The notes below the pieces were generated by a model, which saw only the letters and a list, made by a program, of their open reading frames with translations, ran no database searches and was not told where the DNA came from. 64,000 bases of DNA, taken from Actinomadura viridilutea (GTDB lineage: Bacteria; Actinomycetota; Actinomycetes; Streptosporangiales; Streptosporangiaceae). The stretch's first letter is position 1. Each line of letters starts with the position of its first letter. The translations under genes and the position numbers were made by a program. Below, piece after piece: positions 50,031 to 58,612 of this stretch. The stretch is taken from the NCBI GenBank assembly GCA_003001795.1, contig PVNI01000014.1, forward strand, positions 107,545-171,544. Direction: 5' to 3'.

Positions 50031-50252
50031 CGCATGATCCGCCGGACACCTCAAGGGCGAGGCGAAGTCGCTCGGGCTCAGTGGCTCGTTGCGGCGGGCG
50101 TGAACGTTTCCGGGGACGGTGCAGATGTCGCAGTCCGCACCGTCCCCGGAGAGTCTCACTCGCGAGGATGACCAGCGTTTCGCACGTTGCGCCGCCTGCC
50201 CTCGCCAGGCGAGACGACTGACGTGCACTGGATCAACGCATGATCCACCGGA
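50031..50252. repeat. Direct repeat pair flanking a perfect hairpin
   Basis: CGCATGATCCGCCGGACA (50031-50048) and CGCATGATCCACCGGACA (50235-50252) differ at one base and are 204 bp apart. Between them lies a perfect 14-bp stem (50109-50122 with 50137-50150). No ORF with family features is inside. The layout could be a tiny non-autonomous element or the scar of one. The surrounding 49847-50311 region holds no gene. Confidence 0.6.
50109..50150. terminator. Perfect 14-bp hairpin, terminator-like
   Basis: TCCGGGGACGGTGC (50109-50122) pairs fully with GCACCGTCCCCGGA (50137-50150) around a 14-base loop. It lies 162 bp beyond the stop of the minus-strand MFS gene (50312), so it could terminate that operon. 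Its position between direct repeats also allows a mobile-element origin. Confidence 0.6.
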
Positions 50253-50311
50253 CAGGCCCGGTTCGCGTTCGATGCCACGCGGAGCCGGAAGAAGCACTCC
50301 GACGCGGGGCG

Positions 50312-51721
50312 CTAGTGATCGTCGGCATTCGCGCCTTGGCGGGGAAGCCCGATGACGAGGCTCGAGCTCACGGCGGTCACGGCGGCGGCGGTGAGGAGAC
50401 CGGCGCGGTAACCGGTGGTCAACGCGGCGACGCCGTCGCCGGACGTGGCGGCGGTGGCGATCGCGCCGAGGACGGCGACGCCGACGGCGGCGCCCAGCTC
50501 CTGGGCGGAGTTGAGGAAACCGGAGGCCAGACCCTGATCGCGGTCGGGGACGCCGCCGGTGCCGGCGACGAAGATCGGGGCGTAGGAGAGGCCCGAGCCG
50601 ACCGCCAGCAGGAGCAGCGGGGGCAGCACGTCGCGCCAGTACGTGCCGTCGGTGGGGACGCGGGCCAGCAGCAGCATGCCGGCGGCGAGCAGCGCGAAGC
50701 CGGTCGCGATCAGCGGCCGGGGGCCGTGGCGCGTGGTGAGCGCTCCGGCGCGCGGTGAGATCAGCAGGATGAGGAAGGTGATCGGCGCGAAGGCCGCGCC
50801 GACGGCGAGCGGCGAGTGGCCCAGGACGACCTGCATGTAGAGCGTCGTGAAGAACAACGACGCGCCGAGCGTCCCGGCGTCGATGGCGAGCAGCGCGTTG
50901 GCTCGGGCGACGCCGCCGACGCGGAACAGGCGGCGGTCGACGAGGGGGGCGCGGTGGCTGCGCTCGACCGCGACGAGCACGCCGAACGCGGCGATCGCGA
51001 CGCCGAGGAGCCAGGTGGCCTGGACGGCGTGGCCGCCTTCGGCGTAGTGGGTGAGCGACAGGGTGGCGGCGGCGAGCGCGACGGTGAGCGCGACCGCGCC
51101 GCGCACGTCGAGGACGGGCCGGTCCTCGGCCCGGCTCTCGTGAAGGCGGCGGCGTGCCACGGCGAGGGCGACGACGCCGATCGGCACGTTGATGAGGAAG
51201 ATCCACCGCCAGTCGAACAGGTCGGTGACGACGCCTCCCAGAAGCTGCCCGGCGATCGCGCCGCCCGACCCCACCGCACCCCAGTAGCCGAGGGCGCGGT
51301 TGCGGCGGTCGCCTTCCCCGAAGGCCGTCGTGAGCAGGGCGAGCGCCGTGGGCGACACCATCGCGGCGCCGACGCCCTGCCCGGCCCGGGCCGCAAGGAT
51401 CTGCCACTCGGTCTGGGCGAGGCCGGCGGCCAGCGAGGCGAGGGTGAAGGCGCCGAGACCGATCAGGAACAGGCGGCGCCGTCCGAACAGGTCGCCGATC
51501 CGGCCGAAGACGATGAGCAGGCTGCCGAAGGTGAGGGTGTAGCCGACCGCGACCAGCGGGAGGCGGCCGTCGGGAATGGCCAGGTCGGCGCGGATCGTCG
51601 GCAGTGCGACGTTCACCACCACGACGTCGACGACCAGCATGAACTGGGCGGCGCACAGCAGGATCAGCGTGAGCCGGGACGAGCCGGTGACGCGGGTGTC
51701 GCCCGCCGTGACGCCGCCCAT
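50312..51721 (-). CDS. MFS drug exporter of the 14-helix DHA2 (EmrB/QacA) type
   Basis: The 469-aa protein starts at an ATG that shares one base with the SDR stop (TGATG). Fourteen helices are visible. 'QFMLVVDVVVVNVALPTI' carries the helix-1 Asp and the DHA2 motif, 'GRIGDLFGRRRLF' is loop 2-3 motif A, and 'GQGVGAAMVSPTALAL' is the motif C-like antiporter helix. It probably exports drugs or related compounds using protons. It is co-transcribed with the SDR gene and probably repressed by the divergent TetR. Confidence 0.92.
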   Translation of the reverse strand: MGGVTAGDTRVTGSSRLTLILLCAAQFMLVVDVVVVNVALPTIRADLAIPDGRLPLVAVGYTLTFGSLLIVFGRIGDLFGRRRLFLIGLGAFTLASLAAGLAQTEWQILAARAGQGVGAAMVSPTALALLTTAFGEGDRRNRALGYWGAVGSGGAIAGQLLGGVVTDLFDWRWIFLINVPIGVVALAVARRRLHESRAEDRPVLDVRGAVALTVALAAATLSLTHYAEGGHAVQATWLLGVAIAAFGVLVAVERSHRAPLVDRRLFRVGGVARANALLAIDAGTLGASLFFTTLYMQVVLGHSPLAVGAAFAPITFLILLISPRAGALTTRHGPRPLIATGFALLAAGMLLLARVPTDGTYWRDVLPPLLLLAVGSGLSYAPIFVAGTGGVPDRDQGLASGFLNSAQELGAAVGVAVLGAIATAATSGDGVAALTTGYRAGLLTAAAVTAVSSSLVIGLPRQGANADDH

Positions 51722-52611
51722 CAGAGGTTCTCCCGGGCGTGGCGGCCCCAGTCAGGGGTGGTGCCGTCGATGTCGGTGAACCCGTACCGCTTGGCGAGGT
51801 CCCAGCTGCTGGTGGCGGTGCCGGTGCGGCTCATCTTGTCGGGGTCGGCCGCGAGGTGGGCGACCCCGCGTCCGATGTAGCGGGGCGTCTCGGAGGCGGC
51901 GAAGTGGGGGTCCTTGGCGATGGCGTCGCGCCAGGTGTCGGCGGTGACGCCGAAGTGGTCCAGGACGGCCTCGGAGCGCAGGAACCCGGGTGTCACGGCG
52001 ACCGCCGCGACCCCGTACGGCTTGAGCTCTTCGGCCTGGGCGCGGGCGAGGCGGATCACCGACGCCTTGACCAGGTCGTAGAACAACGAGCCGCGGTAGC
52101 CGTCCCCGATGCCGTCGGTGACCTCGACGATCAGCCCGCCGGAGGCGCGGATCATCAGCGGGGCCGCGTACCGGCTGGTGATGATGTGCGTTTCGATCGC
52201 GTTGCGCAGCATCCGCAGACCGTTGTCGAGGTCGTGCTCCCAGAACGGGACGTCCCACTGGGTCAGCGGGTCGCCGCCCCAGATGTCGTTGACGAGCAGG
52301 TCGAGGCGGGCGTGGTCGCGGTCGATCCGCTCGACGAGCGCCCGCACCTGGTCGGCGTCGCCGTGGTCGACCCGCACGGCGATCCCGGTTCCGCCGGCCT
52401 CGTCCACGAGCCGTGCCGTCTCCTCGATGGTCTCGGGCCGTCCCATCGGCGACGGCGACTCCGCGGTGGTCCTGCCGGTCACATAGACGACCGCGCCGGC
52501 GGCGCCCAGCTCGACGGCGATGCCGCGGCCGGCGCCACGGGTCGCCCCGGCGACCAGGGCGACCTTGCCGGTGAGGTCGATGGCGGTGGTGGGAGAGGGC
52601 GAGCCGGTCAT
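51721..52611 (-). CDS. Short-chain dehydrogenase/reductase
   Basis: The product is 296 aa. The NAD(P) motif is 'GATRGAGRGIAVELGAAG' near residue 17. The usual Y-x3-K active site is replaced in appearance by 'FYDLVKASVIRLARAQAEEL' ('YDLVK' keeps Tyr and Lys four apart). The substrate is unknown. It is upstream of, and coupled to, the MFS gene, and divergent from a TetR gene with a palindromic operator, so it could modify the same compound that is exported. Confidence 0.92.
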   Translation of the reverse strand: MTGSPSPTTAIDLTGKVALVAGATRGAGRGIAVELGAAGAVVYVTGRTTAESPSPMGRPETIEETARLVDEAGGTGIAVRVDHGDADQVRALVERIDRDHARLDLLVNDIWGGDPLTQWDVPFWEHDLDNGLRMLRNAIETHIITSRYAAPLMIRASGGLIVEVTDGIGDGYRGSLFYDLVKASVIRLARAQAEELKPYGVAAVAVTPGFLRSEAVLDHFGVTADTWRDAIAKDPHFAASETPRYIGRGVAHLAADPDKMSRTGTATSSWDLAKRYGFTDIDGTTPDWGRHARENL

Positions 52612-52624
52612 GCCGCCGAACTTA

Positions 52625-52644
52625 CTTTATTGTCATTAATAAAG
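52625..52644. promoter_or_regulatory. TetR operator in the SDR-TetR divergon
   Basis: CTTTATT (52625-52631) and AATAAAG (52638-52644) are perfect 7-bp arms around GTCATT. This AT-rich palindrome is unique in an otherwise GC-rich stretch. It lies between the SDR ATG (52611) and the TetR ATG (52666), placed to repress both. Confidence 0.8.
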
Positions 52645-52665
52645 CAATGCCGCTAGGATGGGCCC

Positions 52666-53274
52666 ATGACCGGACGCCCCCGCTCCGTGAGCGACGACGC
52701 CATCTTCGAGGCGGTCGCCGCCGTCGTCTCCGCCGTCGGCCCGAAGGGCCTCACGCTGGCCGCGGTCGCCGAACGAGCCGGCCTGACGGCGCCCGCGCTG
52801 ACCCAGCGGTTCGGCTCCAAGCGCGGCCTGCTGGTGGCCTTCGCCACCAGGGAGGCGGCCAACGTCGCCGGCATCTTCGCCGACGCCAGGGCTGCCCACC
52901 CCGACCCGCTGACCGCGCTCGTCGCCACCCTGGCCGGACTGCCGAGCGGCATCACCACCCCCGAGAGCCTGGCCAACAACCTCGCGTTCCTGCAGCTCGA
53001 CCTCACCGACCCCGAACTGCGCACGCACGCCGTCGCCCAGAGCCGGGCGCTCCGCGCGGAGATCGCCGCGCTCGTGACCGAGGCGGTCCAGGGCGGGCTG
53101 CTCACCGCGGAGACCTCGCCGGAGACGCTGGCCGCCGATCTTTACGCCGCCTACTGCGGCGCGATGCTCACCTGGGCCGTCGACGGCACCGGGGAGCTGT
53201 CCGACTGGCTGACCGATCACCTGGAGCGCACCCTCGCCCCTCACCGCGCACAGGTGGCGGACGCCTCCCGATGA
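52666..53274 (+). CDS. TetR-family transcriptional repressor
   Basis: The 202-aa protein has an N-terminal TetR helix-turn-helix ('LTLAAVAERAGLTAPALTQRFGSKRGLL', about 29-56, where the family usually has 'YYHF' it has 'LTQRF'). A helical ligand domain follows. It is divergent from the SDR-MFS pair, and the 20-bp palindrome between them is its likely operator. It should be released by the substrate of the exporter. Confidence 0.93.
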   Translation: MTGRPRSVSDDAIFEAVAAVVSAVGPKGLTLAAVAERAGLTAPALTQRFGSKRGLLVAFATREAANVAGIFADARAAHPDPLTALVATLAGLPSGITTPESLANNLAFLQLDLTDPELRTHAVAQSRALRAEIAALVTEAVQGGLLTAETSPETLAADLYAAYCGAMLTWAVDGTGELSDWLTDHLERTLAPHRAQVADASR

Positions 53275-53573
53275 GCGGCCTTCCGGGCATCACCAGAAGA
53301 TGGGCGAGAGCCGACGGCAGGGCGAAGACGGTGCAGAAGTCGGCGAAAGACGTCCGGGTGCACAACGGCGCACCGCCGACGCAGGTGGAAGACGCAGGTG
53401 GACGTCGTGAAGCGCGCAAACTCACGGCCGTCGCGCCCGCCCCGGCCTGTGGATTTGGGCGGGTGGCGCGAATGGAATCCCGGATTGCGCGCGGTCGGCG
53501 CCGGCCGCACGGGCGGATGGCCGGCTGGGAAAAGGGCGTGGTGCGAGCGAAAGGGGCCGTCCATACTGGGCTG

Positions 53574-54176
53574 GTGAAGAGCGCTCTCCCGCCCAGCGGT
53601 CCCCCTCAGCCATTTCCTGGAAGTCCGCCGCCGAGCAGGTCGTCGCTTCTGCCCGTCCTTGTATCGGCACTGGTGTTCGCGGTCGTCGTGGCAGTCGGGC
53701 TGGCGGCTTTTCTGCTTCTACGCGACCAGAAGGACGCCGATTCGGGCGGACCCACGACCTTGAAACGGCCGGTGCGGTTTCTCGCCGTCGAGGCCGTCGA
53801 GGCCGCTCCCTGCGGAATCGGCCTGCTGCCGGATCCGGACTCCGGCGAATGCCTCAAGGTCGGGTCCGGTATGACGGTCGGCAGGGTCGACGACATCCGC
53901 GTCCAGCCGCCCGACCCGGTGAGCGGCCGCAACGGCTACAGCGTGAGGATCACGCTCACCCGACAGGACGCCCAGGCGTTCGCCGCGCTGACGGCAGCGG
54001 CGGCCCGGGCGCAGCCGCCCGCCAACCGGATCGCCATCGTCGCCGAAGGGCAGGTGCTGTATTCGCCCCAGGTCAGCTCGCCCATCCCCGGCGGCGAGGT
54101 CGAGATCAGCGGCCCTCCGGAGAAGTTCACCAAGGAGCACACCGAAGCGATGCTTCGCCGCATCACAGGCCGCTGA
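53574..54176 (+). CDS. Membrane-anchored protein with SecD-like P1-head domain
   Basis: The protein is 200 aa from a GTG at 53574. A Pro/Ser-rich leader and one helix (about 25-48) are followed by an extracytoplasmic domain. The last 80 residues ('GYSVRITLTRQDAQAFAALT', 'NRIAIVAEGQVLYSPQVSSP', 'GGEVEISG') match the substrate-contacting head of SecD. Similar stand-alone anchored domains occur in actinobacteria with no known function. An in-frame ATG at 53271 overlaps the tetR stop and would give 301 aa, but the added part is Arg-rich and unlike coding sequence. Weak ribosome site. Confidence 0.7.
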   Translation: MKSALPPSGPPQPFPGSPPPSRSSLLPVLVSALVFAVVVAVGLAAFLLLRDQKDADSGGPTTLKRPVRFLAVEAVEAAPCGIGLLPDPDSGECLKVGSGMTVGRVDDIRVQPPDPVSGRNGYSVRITLTRQDAQAFAALTAAAARAQPPANRIAIVAEGQVLYSPQVSSPIPGGEVEISGPPEKFTKEHTEAMLRRITGR

Positions 54177-54337
54177 ACCGTCGACGGAGCGCGGCGTCCT
54201 GTAGAGATGCTGACACGCGGCCCCGACGTCCAACGCCCGCGGGCGCAGTTGCGCTCGAACGCCGTCCATTGCCGAGACCGCGGTCCAGCCTTTGTGCGCC
54301 ATTGCGATCAACACGTGGCCGAGAGCCGTCGCAATCC

Positions 54338-55204
54338 TCAGGACTGTGATCGCTTGCCTTTACCGGCCACGCGGACGTCATTGCTGGTGTCGCTGATGAT
54401 TTCGGCCGCCAGCCGGGGCGTGCCGCGGGACTTTCCACCGGTCGCCCCTTCCGAAGGCGCCTCTGGTGAAGCGTCGGCGGCTGTGGACGACTCTTCGTCG
54501 GGGGCCGTTTCCTCGGCCTTGGCCTTCGTCGTCTTCCGGCGGATCCTGCCGCCTTTCTGCTTGCCGCGCGTCGGGGCAGGGACATCGGGGGCGTCCGCGG
54601 CCTCGGCGCCGCTCGCCGTGGCTTCGCCGTCGCCGCCGCCCGCCGCGCGGCGCCGCCGCTTTGCCTCGCCCGAGGTGTCGGAGCGTGACGTGTCGGCCGT
54701 GGTAGCGCCGCCGGTCGATCCGGAACGGAGGGCCCGCGACTCGTCCGGCTCCGGCGGCGTGGCCTCCTCGCCGCCTCTGCCCGCCAGGGGCGGGAAGAGC
54801 CGGTGGTCCAGAGACAGCCGGCCGCCTCCGCCCGCCGCGAACAGCAGGCTCGCCAGCCCCAGGACCAGGACGAGTTCGAAACCGTTCTCGGCCTTGCCCT
54901 CGTCGACCAGGAACAGGCCGTTGCGGGCGTGCACGAAGACGAAGGCCCCCGCCATGTCGAGGAACAGGGCCGTCCCGGCGATCGGGAGCCCCACGCCCAC
55001 GATCAGGGCGAGCCCGCCCAGCAGCTCGGCGAAGGTGGCGTAGATGGCGGCGGCCGAGGGGGCGGGCACGCCGAGCTGCTCGAACGACCTGCCGGTGGCG
55101 GCGGTGCCCGCCTCGATCTTCTGCCAGCCGTGCGCGATGAAGACGCTGCCGACTCCCAGCCGGGCCAGCAGCGCGACGATGTCGTAAACCGGCCGTATGC
55201 GCAT
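54338..55204 (-). CDS. DoxX-family membrane protein with long charged tail
   Basis: The product is 288 aa from an ATG with GAAGGA nine bases upstream. Residues 1-135 are a DoxX domain of four helices ('LARLGVGSVFIAHGWQKI', 'FAELLGGLALIVGVGLPIAG'). The remaining about 150 residues are hydrophilic, rich in Ala, Glu, Ser, Thr and Lys, and disordered-looking, an unusual extension for this family. DoxX proteins are linked to thiol or oxidative-stress handling at the membrane. It stands alone. Confidence 0.85.
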   Translation of the reverse strand: MRIRPVYDIVALLARLGVGSVFIAHGWQKIEAGTAATGRSFEQLGVPAPSAAAIYATFAELLGGLALIVGVGLPIAGTALFLDMAGAFVFVHARNGLFLVDEGKAENGFELVLVLGLASLLFAAGGGGRLSLDHRLFPPLAGRGGEEATPPEPDESRALRSGSTGGATTADTSRSDTSGEAKRRRRAAGGGDGEATASGAEAADAPDVPAPTRGKQKGGRIRRKTTKAKAEETAPDEESSTAADASPEAPSEGATGGKSRGTPRLAAEIISDTSNDVRVAGKGKRSQS

Positions 55205-55375
55205 GCCGTGGGATCCTTCCATGGTCGACCACGGATGATCCGACGAATCGGTCATTCCGCACAACAACGTGGCATGCGGAAGCCTGCGAAGACAGGCCCC
55301 TGGCCGTTGTCGAGCGCACCGCACACTCGCCGCACCCCAGGTCCAGCAGGTTTTCGCCGGTGGGAGGGGCGCTGC

Positions 55376-55672
55376 GCCGGCGCCCATCACCTCGTCCTCC
55401 GCACCGACCGCGACTGGATCGCCGACATCGCCCGCTTCGCGGTGCGCCAACGCCGCGCCGCCGGACGCGCCGTCGCCGCCAAGGGGGTGCGCCCATGACG
55501 TTCCTGTCGCCCGAACGACTCTGGCTGCTGACCCTGATCCCGCTGCTGGCCGCCGCCTACGCGGCCATGCGGCTGCGCCGCCGGCGCCACACCGTCCGCT
55601 TCGCCAACCTGGCCCTGCTCAGCCAGGTCGCCCCGCGCCGCCCCGGCCGGCGCCGCCACGTGGCCGCCCCCT
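55376..55672 (+). pseudogene. Remnant of a DUF58-VWA (BatA-like) gene pair
   Basis: A frame ending at 55498 reads 'HHLVLRTDRDWIADIARF', the C-terminus of DUF58 proteins. Its stop overlaps an ATG (55495) that begins 'MTFLSPERLWLLTLIPLLA' and continues to 'FANLALLSQVAPRRPGRR', the N-terminus of a VWA/BatA membrane protein. The family resemblance ends abruptly near 55672. Only about 40 and 59 codons survive of genes normally some 400 and 320 codons long, but their ATGA junction is intact. Deletions have removed both sides of this MoxR-type operon. Confidence 0.65.
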
Positions 55673-56270
55673 GTTCCTCGGCATGCCCTCTCCGCTGCGT
55701 GAGGGGACTCCACGGTGCTTTGCCCGCGCCCGCGCCGGTCGACTCGTGCCCGTTCGCCCTCGACGAACGCCGTGCCGTTGTGCCCGGTGGCTGTACGTGC
55801 AGGATCTTCGCGTCCGTGAACCGCGGTCGTCCCGGCGCTCTCCTCGCCGCAATGGGGTGCCCGCCTTGCTCCGATCCGTGGCCGGGAGGCGGCAGGCCGG
55901 ACGACGCCGGGGACGGCGCCGGGGACGGCGCTCGGTTCCGCAGAGGGCCGACCGCTCAGCCCAAGCCGCCTCGGGGCGCGCAGACCGAGACGCGATGGGA
56001 GGCGCGCTTGCCGAGCGCTGGGGTGCCGAGGCGCACCGCCCCTCCTGCGCGGCCCGTCAGGGCCTGATGCAGGGTCTTGACCTGCGCGCCACAGGCGAGG
56101 ACGGGGCTTGGTGTCCCGTTTGCCGTCGTTTGACAGGTTTGGTACGGTCCATCGTCATTCGGTGTCTGCCTTGCGCCGGACACGTCGAACCGGGCCGCCG
56201 TGCCGTGATGTCGGTCCCGGGGGGAGTGCTCCTGGTCGCCAGGATCGCATGGCATCCAGGTTCCAAGTGA
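55673..56270. other. Spacer without gene, upstream of the riboswitch
   Basis: Beyond the broken VWA fragment, frames are Arg/Pro/Ala-rich without family features. GACGGCGCCGGG is repeated in tandem around 55902-55928. Otherwise nothing is seen until the riboswitch. Confidence 0.4.
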
Positions 56271-56274
56271 AGAC

Positions 56275-56445
56275 GGCAACGCCTAATCCGCGTCCTTTGC
56301 GGAGCCGGGGAACCAACGCGCGCGGTTCGCGGGCCGAATAGTGCCCGTTCCGTCGCAGGGGTGAATCGGCGCTTTCTCTGTTCGAGCGCGCCGTAGGGCG
56401 ACTTCCACGCCCGAATCCGTCAGCTAACCCGGTAGGCGGTATGGG
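56275..56445 (+). ncRNA. c-di-AMP riboswitch (ydaO/yuaA class)
   Basis: The conserved blocks of this class occur in order: CGCCTAATCC near 56280, GCGGAGCCGGGGAACC at about 56299-56314, GGGGTGAATCGGCG near 56358, TAGGGCGACTTCC near 56394, and CCGAATCCGTCAGCTAACCC followed by GGTAGGCGG ending near 56440. It lies 20-190 bp upstream of a secreted M15 peptidase. Actinobacterial members of this class control cell-wall hydrolases in the same way. C-di-AMP binding normally turns expression off. Confidence 0.9.
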
Positions 56446-56463
56446 GGATAGGAGTCAATTGCC

Positions 56464-57156
56464 GTGAAGTTTCTGCCTGGAAAGAACAGCAATATCGTCC
56501 TGCCGTGGACCGGTGTCGTTCTCGCCGGAATGCTGACCAGCGGGCTGGCGGCGGCGTTCGGTCCGAGCGACGGCGAGAGAGCGGTCGCGGAGACCGGCGC
56601 CGCGACCGCGGTGGCGGCGAACCACTCGCTGGCCGCGGTGAACGAGGCGGCCAAGACGAGCGCCAAGACGTCCGCCAAGACGTCCGCCAAGACCGGGTCG
56701 ACCGCCAAGCGCACGTCGGCCGCCGAGCCCGACTGCGACGCCTCGCGGAGCAAGAAGGCGCGCGAGTTCCCGAACGGCCGCATCCCGTCCCGCTACCTCT
56801 GCTCGCTGCCGCAGGCAGGGCACAAGCTGCGGGCTGACGCCGCGCTGGCGTTCTACAAGCTCAACGCCGCGTACAAGAAGCACTTCGGCACCGACATCTG
56901 CGTCACGAGCTCCTACCGCCCGTACTCCAAGCAGAAGCAGCTGTACGCGACCATGCCGAGCGGCATGGCCGCCCGGCCCGGCACCAGCAACCACGGTTGG
57001 GGCCGCGCGCTCGACCTGTGCGGCGGCATCCAGAACGACAGCTCGCGCCAGTTCAAGTGGATGGAGAACCACTCGAAGAAGTACGGCTGGTTCCACCCCG
57101 CCTGGGCCTACAGCAACCCCTACGAGCCGTGGCACTGGGAGTACGGCAGCAAGTGA
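56464..57156 (+). CDS. Secreted M15 (VanY-like) peptidoglycan carboxypeptidase
   Basis: The 230-aa protein starts at a GTG with AGGAG nine bases upstream. An N-terminal signal or anchor helix (about 12-32) precedes a linker with four 12-bp repeats encoding A-K-T-S units. The catalytic domain has 'SSYRPYSKQKQLY', 'SNHGWGRALDLC' (the H-x6-D zinc pair) and 'EPWHWEY' (third zinc His with preceding Glu). It would trim peptidoglycan stem peptides outside the cell. The upstream c-di-AMP riboswitch places it under control of that second messenger. Confidence 0.92.
   Translation: MKFLPGKNSNIVLPWTGVVLAGMLTSGLAAAFGPSDGERAVAETGAATAVAANHSLAAVNEAAKTSAKTSAKTSAKTGSTAKRTSAAEPDCDASRSKKAREFPNGRIPSRYLCSLPQAGHKLRADAALAFYKLNAAYKKHFGTDICVTSSYRPYSKQKQLYATMPSGMAARPGTSNHGWGRALDLCGGIQNDSSRQFKWMENHSKKYGWFHPAWAYSNPYEPWHWEYGSK
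56650..56697. repeat. Four tandem 12-bp repeats inside the M15 peptidase gene
   Basis: GCCAAGACGTCC-type units at 56650, 56662, 56674 and 56686 encode Ala-Lys-Thr-Ser copies in the linker. The number of units could vary between strains by slippage without changing frame. Confidence 0.9.
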
Positions 57157-57223
57157 CGGCGGACGCGGCGGCCTCGGCGTGATGGCCGCGACTTCCCGGG
57201 CCTCGTCCGAGTGAACCCCCTCA

Positions 57224-57267
57224 TGAAGGGCGCACCGGTTGCGTCGACGCAACCGGTGCGCCCTTCA
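57224..57267 (+). terminator. Long perfect hairpin terminator
   Basis: The 20-base arms at 57224-57243 and 57248-57267 pair fully around TCGA; the loop itself is self-complementary. It lies 68 bp after the M15 peptidase stop and ends that transcript. No gene is seen in 57157-57497. Confidence 0.9.
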
Positions 57268-57497
57268 CATGGACACCGGGACCGGCGTGCCGATCGCCAC
57301 TCCCACCCCCTGCTCTGACGCCACCTGCAACGCGGCCAAAAACGGCCGTCCCTGGAAGCGCGACCGCGATTGCCCCGCCGGTGCCGGCCCGGTCGGCCGG
57401 GACGAGGGACGTGGCGGCAATACACAGCGGCATAGGTGCATGTCCGCGTAGGGGCGTCTGTGAGTGAGCGTCAGGGAGGCGCTGTAGCCTGCGCGCC

Positions 57498-58481
57498 ATG
57501 TCCGATTCGCGCTCCGTATCGCCCTGCTCCCCTCCGCGGGGCAATCGTCGTCTGCTTCCGGAAGATCTGGACGCGATGCTGGCCGCCGCCGTGCGGGAGG
57601 TGGTCGGCATGTCGGACGCCGACCGCGACGAGCTCACCGACATGCTTCGGGCGCTCGTCCGGCCGGCGTGGGTGCTCAGCGCGGTCGACGACCGCGACGC
57701 GGGGGAGCCCGGCGAGATCGGACGTTCGCGAATCGGCGGCCTGCCGGATCTGCCTCGCGACTGGCGGTGGCCCACCGCTCGGCCCCAGCCGGACGCGGGC
57801 GGCTCGGCGGATGACGCGGAAGTCTCCCTGGCCTTCATCGCCCAGATCGATCTCGCGGAGGCGCCCGGCGTGGCGGATGCGGGGTGGCTGCCGTCGAGCG
57901 GCCGGCTGTGGTTCTTCCACAATGGCGAGTCCGAACCGAATCATGTCGTTTTGTACGCCGACGTCCCCAGGCATGAGCTGCGGACCGCGCGCCCACCGGC
58001 CGATGTGCTCGATCTCGTCGACGCGTGCTTCCTTCTCGATGAACCGCACCCGGTGGACCTGCATCGGACGCTGTTCCTGACGGCCGACTACCAGACCGGC
58101 TGGCACAGCCAGGGTTTCGAAGCGCTCGAGGACGCTCTGGACGAGCGCTTCGGCGAGGACGGCGCCGGCTACGACCTGCTCGCAGAGATCCAGGATCATC
58201 TGATCGCGGCGGCGGTGACGGAGGGGCCGTGGGACGGCATGCTCATGGGACGTCCGACTCCCTGTCCGCCGCCGGAGGGATCATGCCCCTGCGGCCGCTC
58301 CGCCCCGGCGGATGCCCCCGGCTATAACGATGTGTCAGGCCCCTGTTCCTGGGCGAACGACTCGCTGCTCGCGCTCTACGGCTACTGGGGCGACGGGCCG
58401 CTGGTATACACGGCGGACGCCAACGTCGCTCCTCGCATCGACGGGCGCCGCTTCGCGGCGACGGAGGCGTGGATCTACTGA
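57498..58481 (+). CDS. YwqG-like DUF1963 protein
   Basis: The product is 327 aa. 'SRIGGLPDLPRDWRWP' near residue 75, 'LAFIAQIDLAE', 'GRLWFFHN' and the closing 'LLALYGYWGDGPLVYT' block are the conserved parts of the DUF1963/YwqG family. These are cytoplasmic proteins of unknown function, often in immunity or toxin-linked clusters. An inserted Cys/Pro-rich loop near residue 260 ('CPPPEGSCPCG') is unusual. No partner gene is adjacent. Confidence 0.85.
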   Translation: MSDSRSVSPCSPPRGNRRLLPEDLDAMLAAAVREVVGMSDADRDELTDMLRALVRPAWVLSAVDDRDAGEPGEIGRSRIGGLPDLPRDWRWPTARPQPDAGGSADDAEVSLAFIAQIDLAEAPGVADAGWLPSSGRLWFFHNGESEPNHVVLYADVPRHELRTARPPADVLDLVDACFLLDEPHPVDLHRTLFLTADYQTGWHSQGFEALEDALDERFGEDGAGYDLLAEIQDHLIAAAVTEGPWDGMLMGRPTPCPPPEGSCPCGRSAPADAPGYNDVSGPCSWANDSLLALYGYWGDGPLVYTADANVAPRIDGRRFAATEAWIY

Positions 58482-58612
58482 GGGCCGCGACGAGCACGCT
58501 GCGGTGTCATGGCGGTCCGAACACGCGGTGAAACCGCCGATCCGGCGAATCGAACGCCTGCGCCGCAGCGCCGCCTGACCGGTCCTCCGGGAGCAGCGAC
58601 CGCATCGCGGAG

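Noticed and set aside
53271..53573. N-terminal extension of the SecD-like protein starting at an ATG overlapping the tetR stop
   Set aside because: The extra 101 residues are Arg-rich and unstructured, and the membrane-anchor topology fits the later GTG; kept only as an alternative.
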